25,731 nucleotides of DNA, from positions 1-25,731 of the IMG/VR virus record IMGVR_UViG_3300008459_000338. One strand, written 5' to 3'. Within the stretch, counting starts at the first letter, position 1. Every line of letters begins with the position of its first letter. Shown piece after piece: positions 8,964-15,497 of the stretch. The notes beneath the pieces were generated by a model that did not search any database, was not told the origin of the DNA, and saw nothing but the letters and a program-made list of their open reading frames with translations. Origin of the DNA: a virus. Position numbers and translations under genes: made by a program.

Positions 8964-9977
8964 TTAAAATATATCGTCCCAATTTTCTCCTTCGCCCGCC
9001 TTGCTGTAATCGGTAGGTCTCATTGCGAAGAAATCCGTATGTGTTACACCACCTGTTAAGTGATAGAACCAATCTAATTCAGATGCTTTCTTTTCATTAA
9101 ATTCGAAATAATCATCAGTACCTTTAATTGGGCTATAACCTAATTCTGCTAATTTTTCATTAACTCTTTTTGTGATAAATTCTTTTAAATCATTCTTTTT
9201 AAGGTTTTCTAAATCACCCATTTCAAAAATCTTATCAATGAATTTATGTTCTAAATCTCTAATGATTTCCGCAGCTTTATAGATATCAGATTTTGCTTCT
9301 TCTAATAATTCAGGAAACTCTTGACACATATGTCTGAATAATTGACATCCCATTTTTGAATGTAATGATTCATCTCTAACACTCCACTTCATTTGTTGTC
9401 CAATTCCTTTCAATAGATTTCTCATTTGGAAAGAATATAATACTGCGAATGATGAATATAACGCCACACCTTCCGCAAATGCTGAGAATATAGCAAGTGA
9501 ACGAGCAACCTCAACTCTTGCCGTATGATTCTTTTCTAAATCTTTAGGAGTCCAATCTGCGGTAGTATTAGTTAGAAGTTCAAATCTCTCCTTCATTGTT
9601 TCATCATGCAAAAAGCCTGCGAAATCATCTAATCCTAATGTTTCATTAAGATATGAATATGCCACCGAATGTATCGTTTCTTGAGAACCAAATGCCATTG
9701 CCATCTGTCTAATCTCATGTTTTGGAAACCATTTAGTAACCATACCAGTCCAATAGTCCGATACCGCACATTCAGTTTGTGCGAAACCTAAAAGAATATT
9801 ACCAACTAAATGTTTTTCTTCTTTTGTTAAATTTTCGTTCCAATCTTTTATGTCTCCTTGCATTGGTATTTCAGTGTGTAACCAAAATGCCTGCATTTGT
9901 TTTAACCAACCTTCATTATAATAATCAGGATATTCAAATGGTTTATATGGAATTCTATCTGTAAATAATTTACTCAT
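8964..9977 (-). CDS. nrdB: Class I ribonucleotide reductase, small (radical) subunit
   Basis: A 337-residue ferritin-like subunit that generates the radical used by NrdA. Metal ligands aligned to E. coli NrdB: Glu69 (in place of Asp84), Glu100 and His103 (QETIH, like E115/H118), Glu169 (FAEG, like E204), Glu203 and His206 (RDESLH, like E238/H241). The spacing 69-100 and 169-203 equals that of E. coli. Tyr107 sits seven residues after Glu100, exactly like radical Tyr122. The C-terminus ends in a flexible acidic tail (NWDDIF) of the kind that docks on NrdA, and Tyr324 may serve as the Tyr356 equivalent. The first ligand being Glu is a departure from the common Asp. It is transcribed before nrdA, with an A-rich leader. 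No inteins or introns interrupt it. Confidence 0.95.
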   Translation of the reverse strand: MSKLFTDRIPYKPFEYPDYYNEGWLKQMQAFWLHTEIPMQGDIKDWNENLTKEEKHLVGNILLGFAQTECAVSDYWTGMVTKWFPKHEIRQMAMAFGSQETIHSVAYSYLNETLGLDDFAGFLHDETMKERFELLTNTTADWTPKDLEKNHTARVEVARSLAIFSAFAEGVALYSSFAVLYSFQMRNLLKGIGQQMKWSVRDESLHSKMGCQLFRHMCQEFPELLEEAKSDIYKAAEIIRDLEHKFIDKIFEMGDLENLKKNDLKEFITKRVNEKLAELGYSPIKGTDDYFEFNEKKASELDWFYHLTGGVTHTDFFAMRPTDYSKAGEGENWDDIF

Positions 9978-9999
9978 TTTTTTTAATATCTTGTTTATT

Positions 10000-11385
10000 T
10001 TATTTTATTGCTGCTGTTTTTTTCTCTTGATTTTTTTTATAAATCTCCGCTGCTCTGTTTGCTCTTTTTTGAACTTCTTGTTCCTCGTGCCCCAATAAAG
10101 TATTTTGTGATTCCGTATCAATAACTAAAAATTCATTGTTAAATTTACAATTTTGGAATACCACACCATCTTGCCCAATACGAGATTTAATTAAAGATAA
10201 TGTTGCTAAGTTATGTTCTTTTTGTTCTAATGTTTTACCAATTGATAAAATAACGTGTGCAATTTGTGCCTTTTTGATTGAGCCACCCATCTGATCACCA
10301 GTAACAACTTCTGAAGAAATTGAATCTCTATTACCTTGTGTTGCAGTCCATATTGCCATTTCGAATTCAGTTGTCATAGATTCTAAACTTCTCATAACTG
10401 AACCTTCACCTTTCCATTCTTCGCCATTTGTTGCTTTATCGGTTGAAATACAATCCACATAATCCAAGACTAATAAATCAATTTTTTTATTACCTTCAGA
10501 ATTCATCTTTCTGATTTTATTTTTAATTTCAGAAACCGTTACACTATCACTTGCCAATTTCAAAAGTTTTAAACTACCCTTAGATTTAGCTTGCGCTTCT
10601 TCTACTTTTGCTTTTACCTCTTCCTTAAATTCAGGTTGATCGTCAGGTCTGATTTCTGTCCAAATTGTATAGTGTTTTCTTTTAATATTTCCCGGATTAT
10701 CCTCAAAAAATATTTGAACTACATTATATCCTAAATTATATGCTGTATTTGCAAACTTAGTAAGTAGGGTAGTCTTACCAGTGCCCGTAGGTGCTAATAC
10801 AATCCCTAATTCTCCAATCCCTAATCCACCCTTAAGCAAATTGTCAACCCCAACAATACCTGTCGGTAATGGATGTCTAAAGTCCTTTTCTAACGCTCCG
10901 TCAATATCGTGAAATACATCCGTAGCCTCGTCATTGGCTAAACCAACTTGTAACGCTTTTTGAATGATTTCCTCAATCTTATTATATGCTTCAAATTCGC
11001 CACTTTCAATAATGCTCTGAACACTTTTAAGTTCTCTTTTTAAATTTTGTTGCTTACAAAAATTAAGGGCTGTGTCTCTTATGTACTCTGTTTGAGACTC
11101 GTTATTTTTAATCGCTTCTAATGTGTCAACATGAACCTTAGAGGAATCTTTATTTCCACCTTCAGCCATAATCTTCTGTGCCAATGTGTTGTAATCAGGA
11201 ATTTTATTATATGTCTTATATAATTCCTTTGTGTTTTCCATAATAAATCTAAAAGAATTATTATCAAAAAACTTACTCTCTAATACGTCAATGATTGTTT
11301 CACCGTATTTTTTATCTTCAATAATCGCCTTAATCAAGGATTGTTGAAACGAAAACCCTAGATACCCAAAATTCCTTTCTTCCAT
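10000..11385 (-). CDS. Replicative DNA helicase, gp41/DnaB-like
   Basis: A 461-residue hexameric-helicase-type protein. Residues 1-145 form an all-helical N-terminal domain, as in DnaB and T4 gp41. The RecA-like motor follows: Walker A APTGTGKTT (198-206), a catalytic Glu region in IFFEDN (225-230), Walker B LLVLDYVD (304-311) and the TQGNR motif (349-353), equivalent to the TQ/SQLNR sensor of DnaB-like helicases. Its length is near T4 gp41 (475). It would unwind the fork 5' to 3' and recruit a primase, which is not in this window. The C-terminal tail is Lys/Glu-rich. It lies between the 148-aa unknown and nrdB in the DNA-metabolism unit. No Shine-Dalgarno is visible upstream. Confidence 0.92.
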   Translation of the reverse strand: MEERNFGYLGFSFQQSLIKAIIEDKKYGETIIDVLESKFFDNNSFRFIMENTKELYKTYNKIPDYNTLAQKIMAEGGNKDSSKVHVDTLEAIKNNESQTEYIRDTALNFCKQQNLKRELKSVQSIIESGEFEAYNKIEEIIQKALQVGLANDEATDVFHDIDGALEKDFRHPLPTGIVGVDNLLKGGLGIGELGIVLAPTGTGKTTLLTKFANTAYNLGYNVVQIFFEDNPGNIKRKHYTIWTEIRPDDQPEFKEEVKAKVEEAQAKSKGSLKLLKLASDSVTVSEIKNKIRKMNSEGNKKIDLLVLDYVDCISTDKATNGEEWKGEGSVMRSLESMTTEFEMAIWTATQGNRDSISSEVVTGDQMGGSIKKAQIAHVILSIGKTLEQKEHNLATLSLIKSRIGQDGVVFQNCKFNNEFLVIDTESQNTLLGHEEQEVQKRANRAAEIYKKNQEKKTAAIK

Positions 11386-11409
11386 AGTAGTTGTATATAT
11401 ATTTTAAAA

Positions 11410-11856
11410 TTATAATTCGAATTCCAAATACGCCGTTTCCAATTCTTCTGAAGACAAAATGTCTGTTAAATCTGACAAAATTCTCTTCAATCTTGGACGA
11501 ATATCAACCGTGTATCTAACCTTAGGATGGTAGTAATACGCGGGGAATATCCTTTGAATAAATACATCTTCACCCAACTTAATTTCCAACAAAAAATGTT
11601 CTTTTTGCCCGTCATTTGAATCTTCCACATTCTCTGAATTGAGGATATAGTTTTGATTTTCGCATAGATAATTGGAACTTTTTATTTTCAAATCGTAAGA
11701 AATATCTTCGCAAATATTTTTTACATAGTAATGTAAATCCATAGAGCGTCTTGATTGCTCAACATGATCTTTTACATTGAAAAACCTTTGGCAAATGATA
11801 TTGCCGTCTAAAGTCAGAATGAACTCAAATTTTGTAATGTCTAACTGATTACTCAT
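11410..11856 (-). CDS. Unknown 148-aa protein with internal duplication
   Basis: I do not recognise this protein. It appears to be built from two copies of one unit, residues about 15-57 and 93-135, which align without gaps at an offset of 78. Each has a hydrophobic strand pair ending QRFF or QRIF, then a basic/acidic helix with conserved Arg, Asp, Lys, Ile, Asp and Leu positions (R36/R114, D40/D118, K46/K124, I48/I126, D51/D129, L56/L134). A Ser/Asn/Asp-rich linker (about 70-86) joins them. It has no signal peptide or membrane helix. Its start overlaps the end of the nuclease gene by 8 bases, and the helicase gene starts 24 bases after its stop, so it is embedded in the replication operon and probably made in fixed ratio with the nuclease. 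A replisome-accessory role is inferred from location only. Confidence 0.8.
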   Translation of the reverse strand: MSNQLDITKFEFILTLDGNIICQRFFNVKDHVEQSRRSMDLHYYVKNICEDISYDLKIKSSNYLCENQNYILNSENVEDSNDGQKEHFLLEIKLGEDVFIQRIFPAYYYHPKVRYTVDIRPRLKRILSDLTDILSSEELETAYLEFEL

Positions 11857-12883
11857 AATTTTTAATTTTTATTATTTTTTTATTTTTGTTTTTGTAATTC
11901 TTTTCAATTCTTGTGAGCCTCATGAATGGATCTAAAAAATTCAACCACGCATCTTCGTACTTAGGTAATACATTAAAGAGTCCGTCTTCTGTCATCATCT
12001 TCATTGTATTTTTATAAGACCTACCCTCAGGATCTAAAGGCTCATTTATTAATTGGGTTACACTTTCTTTAGCTTCATCCGTTAAAAATGGTTCAGTCAA
12101 ACTCACAATACGACTGTTTACATCAAAAAATTCTTCCCCGAATACTCCGTATTTTGTAACTCCTGTAAGTAAATTAGCTAACGATTTATTGTGCTTATCA
12201 TTTTCAAATAATAAGTTACACTTATCCTTAACCTGTTCAACCGTAATTGGTTGATTTTTTAGTTCAGGGATAAAAGACAAAAGTCGTTTTATACCCATTC
12301 CTCTTATTCCTGCGATGTTGTCGGAATTGTCTCCACAAATCATCTTAACTAATCTTACATTTTCTACAAGAATTTCTTCGTGTTGGTAAACAATCGTATC
12401 GTTTTGTTTGTATAATTTTTGATGTGATGGATTAAAGATTTCCGTGTTTTCAGATACAAGTTGTATCAAATCTCCATCTGATGAATAAATAATTTTTTTC
12501 TCGTTTGGTGAATTTTGCGTGTAATATGCAATACAATCATCAGTTTCACAATATTCGTATTCACCTTGTCTAACAAATAGTTCTTCTAAATATTGTTTAA
12601 TTCTATCTCGTTGGTAGTTGTAAGAATTTAAGTCTTCTTCAGTTCTAATTCTTTGTCTTCTATTTTCTTTATAATGAATGTATATTTTTCTTCTGGTTTG
12701 TGAACCTTCATGTCCATCCCAAAAAACCACAATTTTATCTAAACTATATGTGTTAAATGCTCTTTTTAGGGTATTGAGGAAATGATATATTCCCCCAATA
12801 TGTGTTCCTTTGTAAAAGAGGTTTTTTGCACCGTAGTAACCAATTGTAAGTAAATTATCACCATCAACAAGTAAAACCGACAT
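11849..12883 (-). CDS. RNase H / FEN-type 5' nuclease
   Basis: A 344-residue 5'-3' exonuclease of the T4 RNase H/FEN family (T4 Rnh is 305). It shows the expected acidic metal-binding motifs: LLVDGDN (Asp7, Asp9), VFWDG (Asp56), ETDD (Glu113, Asp115, Asp116), SSDGD (Asp136, Asp138) and GDNSDNI (Asp185, Asp188), followed by a helix-hairpin-helix-like GIRGMGIKR (192-200). The basic stretch 64-80 fits the helical arch over the DNA. It would remove RNA primers and flaps from lagging-strand fragments. The C-terminus is an unusual Lys/Asn/Ile tail. It is a free-standing nuclease, not part of a polymerase I. It lies nine bases after the UvsX-like gene and overlaps the 148-aa gene by 8 bases. Confidence 0.92.
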   Translation of the reverse strand: MSVLLVDGDNLLTIGYYGAKNLFYKGTHIGGIYHFLNTLKRAFNTYSLDKIVVFWDGHEGSQTRRKIYIHYKENRRQRIRTEEDLNSYNYQRDRIKQYLEELFVRQGEYEYCETDDCIAYYTQNSPNEKKIIYSSDGDLIQLVSENTEIFNPSHQKLYKQNDTIVYQHEEILVENVRLVKMICGDNSDNIAGIRGMGIKRLLSFIPELKNQPITVEQVKDKCNLLFENDKHNKSLANLLTGVTKYGVFGEEFFDVNSRIVSLTEPFLTDEAKESVTQLINEPLDPEGRSYKNTMKMMTEDGLFNVLPKYEDAWLNFLDPFMRLTRIEKNYKNKNKKIIKIKNYE

Positions 12884-12892
12884 TAAATTTTT

Positions 12893-13873
12893 TTATAGAT
12901 CACTTTCTTCTGTCACAACTTCCACTTCTGCGATGTCTGCAACATTAACACCTAACATCTTACCGATGTAATCACCCTGTTCTTTTTTATAATCCTCAAT
13001 TGATTTCTTCTCTTCAGAATCTTCTTTTGCCGACATAAATCCGTGGGCTGTAACTAAGATACGTCCGTCTTCATAACCTGAACCATTGATGTGGTTTTTC
13101 ATTATGGAAATTTTTGTTCTTGTAGCTATTTTAATTTTTCTCTTATCTTTTGTGATTGAGATTTTTGTTGTTCCTGCTCCTTTTTGATTACCAAATAAAA
13201 ATACAATACTTGAGTTTAACCAAATTGCTTCTCCACCTTTTGCTTTAATCTTAGGTTGTCCGAAAGGATTGTCAGGTAATTCTACCCAAGGTTGGTTAAC
13301 TATGATTAAGGAGTTCGTATGAGGCTTATCTGTTCTTCTTGAACCTGAAATACGTTGATTGATACCCATTCCAATTTTGTCAGCCAATACCGACGCGTTG
13401 TGTTGTTTACCACCTTTACCATCGTAAGTCATTTTACATGGAACCGAACCTACCGAATCCCAAAGGATTAATAAATCATGAGGTAAATCTCCCTTTTCTT
13501 GTGCGTCTAATAATTCATTGATATAATCTGTGATTTGTTCAATGTATTCAAAATCGCTATTAAAAAGGTAATCTCCGTTCTTATCAAATCCCATTAATTC
13601 TGCGTGTTCCCAACTCCATTTTTGTTCAGTAATAACAAACACAGGAATAACACCTTTCTTTTGTGCATCTACCGCAGCTTTAACTAAAGCCGTAGTTTTA
13701 CCTGTATCACTATGTCCTAACAACATATTGATGTGCCCCATTGCGGGTCCTGGAAGTCCTGTGGCATCCAAGAAAGCATCTCCTAAATCAAAGAAGCGAT
13801 CTGGTTTATATTCGGCTTCTTTTGAGAATTTCTTCTTAATTGCGTCGAAACTATTTTTTTTAATACCTGCCAT
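12893..13873 (-). CDS. uvsX: UvsX/RecA-like recombinase
   Basis: A 326-residue RecA-fold ATPase. Walker A is GHSDTGKTT (53-61). The catalytic Glu is Glu83 in VITEQKW, the place of E96 in E. coli RecA. Walker B is LLILWDS (134-140), and NQPW (193-196) matches the NQ sensor of RecA/UvsX. Lys/Arg-rich segments at 230-260 are candidates for DNA contact. The C-terminus is acidic (EVEVVTEESDL), as in UvsX and RecA. It promotes strand exchange for recombination-dependent replication and repair, working with the adjacent gp32-like protein; in T4, UvsY and gp32 cooperate with UvsX, but no UvsY is seen here. The gene lies between the ssDNA-binding protein and the 5' nuclease. The leader is AAAACAAAATTATG without Shine-Dalgarno. 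Confidence 0.92.
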   Translation of the reverse strand: MAGIKKNSFDAIKKKFSKEAEYKPDRFFDLGDAFLDATGLPGPAMGHINMLLGHSDTGKTTALVKAAVDAQKKGVIPVFVITEQKWSWEHAELMGFDKNGDYLFNSDFEYIEQITDYINELLDAQEKGDLPHDLLILWDSVGSVPCKMTYDGKGGKQHNASVLADKIGMGINQRISGSRRTDKPHTNSLIIVNQPWVELPDNPFGQPKIKAKGGEAIWLNSSIVFLFGNQKGAGTTKISITKDKRKIKIATRTKISIMKNHINGSGYEDGRILVTAHGFMSAKEDSEEKKSIEDYKKEQGDYIGKMLGVNVADIAEVEVVTEESDL

Positions 13874-13885
13874 AATTTTGTTTTA

Positions 13886-13916
13886 AAAATGGGGTTTCTG
13901 ACGTTATCTCCACCCC
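13886..13916 (-). terminator. Weak GC hairpin with T-run between gp32-like and uvsX genes
   Basis: On the minus strand GGGGT and ACCCC (plus positions 13912-13916 and 13891-13895) can pair around a 16-base loop, followed by ATTTTT. The stem is only 5 bp and the loop is long, so this may be an attenuator, an mRNA 3'-end signal behind the abundant ssDNA-binding protein transcript, or chance. It sits in the 54-base gap after the gp32-like stop. Confidence 0.3.
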
Positions 13917-13927
13917 TCTGTTAATAA

Positions 13928-14776
13928 TTAGAACGGTAAATCACCGTCTACATCGTCTTCTTCTTGTGGATCAACCGTTGGAGTGGTTGATTTTGGTGCT
14001 CCGATTGTTTCTTCTGAAGTTGTTGTGTTACTTGAAACAAATTTGTTTTGGTTACTATCCCAACGTGGAACTTCACCTTTTGCAACCATGTCTAAGTAAT
14101 CTTCGCCCTTCTTAGAATAAACATCAGCCCATGTTAACGTATCTTCTAACCATGCTTTAGCAATGTTTTCATCGGTATGTAATGGACTTGCGTCATCATT
14201 TAATACTGAATTGATTACAGTGTATTCTTTACCTGTGCCTGATTTAGTTAGAGATAATGTTAAAATTAAATCTCTACCTTTAGTTGAATCGGTAATATCT
14301 CCTTTATTACGGAAGATTGGGAAGATTTTGTCGATAACGCCATCTCCTTTTGCATTGTGTTTAAATCTCCAAAATTTAACACCATCGCTTTCGTGATCTC
14401 TATCAATCACTTTAACGATGTAGAATTTACGAGAACGGTATGTTCTTGCTAATTCTCTATCCGATTCAACACCTGTAGCTTCAAGTGCTTCTTTCACCTC
14501 GTTTAATGGTGAACGTTTTCCTTCTTGTTTTGGGTCGTATAATTTAACCCATTTTCCATCTACTTGAACTTCGTGGAAATAAACCTCAGTAAATGGTGAA
14601 GCACCATCTTTTGTAGGTAAAATACGGATACGTCTTTCTTCGCCCTTAGAACCTTTAGGTAATACGGTTGTGAAATAACGTTTTAATCTGTCTTCAGAAG
14701 ACATCTTGTTGCTGTTGCCACTTGTGGCATTTTTGTTTTTTTCGTACTGAGCAAGTACTGCGTCAAATGTACTCAT
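13928..14776 (-). CDS. Single-stranded DNA-binding protein, gp32-like
   Basis: A 282-residue protein aligned by eye with T4 gp32 (301). The N-terminal part has a basic helical lead (to about 33), then the core begins with RRIRILPTKD (48-57) and FHEVQVDGKWVKLYD (67-81), matching the IRFLPSK and NHGFKKNGKWYIE region of T4 gp32. T4 binds zinc through one His and three Cys here; this protein keeps the His (His68) but has no cysteine anywhere, so the zinc site is lost. The C-terminus is a Ser/Thr/Pro linker ending in an acidic tip (EEDDVDGDLPF). It coats ssDNA during replication and recombination and is the first gene after a strong terminator, ahead of uvsX. The leader TTAAATTATG fits a Bacteroidota-style start. 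Confidence 0.85.
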   Translation of the reverse strand: MSTFDAVLAQYEKNKNATSGNSNKMSSEDRLKRYFTTVLPKGSKGEERRIRILPTKDGASPFTEVYFHEVQVDGKWVKLYDPKQEGKRSPLNEVKEALEATGVESDRELARTYRSRKFYIVKVIDRDHESDGVKFWRFKHNAKGDGVIDKIFPIFRNKGDITDSTKGRDLILTLSLTKSGTGKEYTVINSVLNDDASPLHTDENIAKAWLEDTLTWADVYSKKGEDYLDMVAKGEVPRWDSNQNKFVSSNTTTSEETIGAPKSTTPTVDPQEEDDVDGDLPF

Positions 14777-14820
14777 AATTTAAAATTTAATTTATAAAAT
14801 TGTTATACTAAAATATACAT
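14777..14820 (-). promoter_or_regulatory. AT-only leader of the gp32-like gene, presumed promoter
   Basis: This almost pure A/T stretch lies between a strong terminator and the first gene of the DNA-metabolism unit, so a promoter is expected here. The minus strand carries TATAAATTA (near 14790-14798) and TATAAC-type boxes, but base composition makes such matches cheap and I cannot pin a start site. It could also be an unstructured autoregulatory target, as gp32 binds its own A/U-rich leader in T4. Confidence 0.3.
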
Positions 14821-14849
14821 AAAAAAACCCAGACTATAAAATCTGGGTT
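14821..14849 (-). terminator. Intrinsic terminator at end of the right structural block
   Basis: On the minus strand AACCCAGA (rc of 14842-14849) pairs with TCTGGGTT (rc of 14826-14833) as a perfect 8-bp stem with an 8-base loop, followed directly by a run of seven T (plus-strand A-run from 14821). It lies 25 bases beyond the stop of the 75-aa gene and just ahead of the gp32-like leader, so it separates two transcription units. Confidence 0.9.
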
Positions 14850-14874
14850 AAATTATTTTTAAAGTATTTTTAAA

Positions 14875-15102
14875 TTACCACGTAATCAAGTATCTTGGAT
14901 ATGTTCCCATATCATGGAATTTTTTTGTAACACCATATCCTGCACTTTGAATTGAGCCTGTTACGGTATCGTCAATATAATTACCTTCAATCATTACTGA
15001 AAATAATCCATTACTTGCTGCACTACCTATTGTTGATTCAACATATGTTAATCCTGTAAATGCGTTGATTGCTGTTGTGCGTCTTGTTGATGCGTTTGTC
15101 AT
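14875..15102 (-). CDS. Small unknown protein, 75 aa
   Basis: A short, apparently beta-rich protein with no cysteine, no signal peptide and no membrane helix. It starts with a Thr/Arg-rich segment (MTNASTRRTTAINAF) and continues with SVMIEGNYIDD, then a SAGYGVTK turn and an aromatic end (TYPRYLITW). The alternation suggests a small sandwich; I have a loose impression of similar small modules in other marine phage proteins but cannot name a family. It is the last gene of the right structural block, 23 bases after the ferritin-like gene, and an intrinsic terminator follows. The leader has AGAAGG directly before the ATG, the only Shine-Dalgarno-like string seen here, though probably too close to work normally. 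The coding call rests on position and composition. Confidence 0.7.
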   Translation of the reverse strand: MTNASTRRTTAINAFTGLTYVESTIGSAASNGLFSVMIEGNYIDDTVTGSIQSAGYGVTKKFHDMGTYPRYLITW

Positions 15103-15125
15103 TCCTTCTTTTAATTTTTTTTATC

Positions 15126-15497
15126 TTATTCTAATGTAATTAAGTATTTCAATTTATTAAATAATCCTAACATTTCGTCTCTTATATTTAATAAATTTGT
15201 ATCTGTTTCTTCAAATTGTTGGTTGTATTGGTTTAATGCCTCACAAACCTTACTTATCATGTCAGAAACATTTAGTTCTGATAAGTTAAATAATTGAATT
15301 TGATTGGTGTTTTCATCTAATTTAAATCTTCCGTATTTACCCATTGCTTCCTCAACAAAAGTATCAATTAAATCGTCTAATGCATCATACGTTGTACCAA
15401 GTGCAGTATGTCTAGCATAGCCTTTGGTTTGCCAATGCATTACTTTAAGTTGTGATTGTAAGCCTAAAAAGAAATTTATATTAGAAGCTATATTCAT
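15126..15497 (-). CDS. Small helical protein with Dps/ferritin-like metal motif
   Basis: A 123-residue, mostly helical protein. Residues 18-50 resemble the ferroxidase region of Dps: MHWQTKG (His21), His30, then DLIDTFVEEA with Asp45 and Glu49. In E. coli Dps the matching string is DHLDTMAERA with Asp78 and Glu82, after HWNMRG (His51) and His63; the match needs a 3-residue gap. Two further amphipathic helices (about 75-97 and 99-122) would complete a four-helix bundle. It is shorter than Dps (about 167). I think it may belong to a phage family of unknown function (DUF5856-like), but this is memory, not a search. Its start overlaps the upstream gene by 17 bases. A metal-binding or structural role is inferred; an evolved, non-catalytic bundle is also possible. 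Confidence 0.75.
   Translation of the reverse strand: MNIASNINFFLGLQSQLKVMHWQTKGYARHTALGTTYDALDDLIDTFVEEAMGKYGRFKLDENTNQIQLFNLSELNVSDMISKVCEALNQYNQQFEETDTNLLNIRDEMLGLFNKLKYLITLE

Noticed and set aside
8964-9977. Chlamydia-type class Ic NrdB
   Set aside because: The first ligand is Glu as in that class, but the radical Tyr (Tyr107) is retained, whereas class Ic has Phe there.
11849-12883. Possible DNA polymerase I 5' nuclease domain fragment
   Set aside because: The chain is complete at 344 residues with its own start and stop, and no polymerase domain follows; a free-standing RNase H/FEN fits better.
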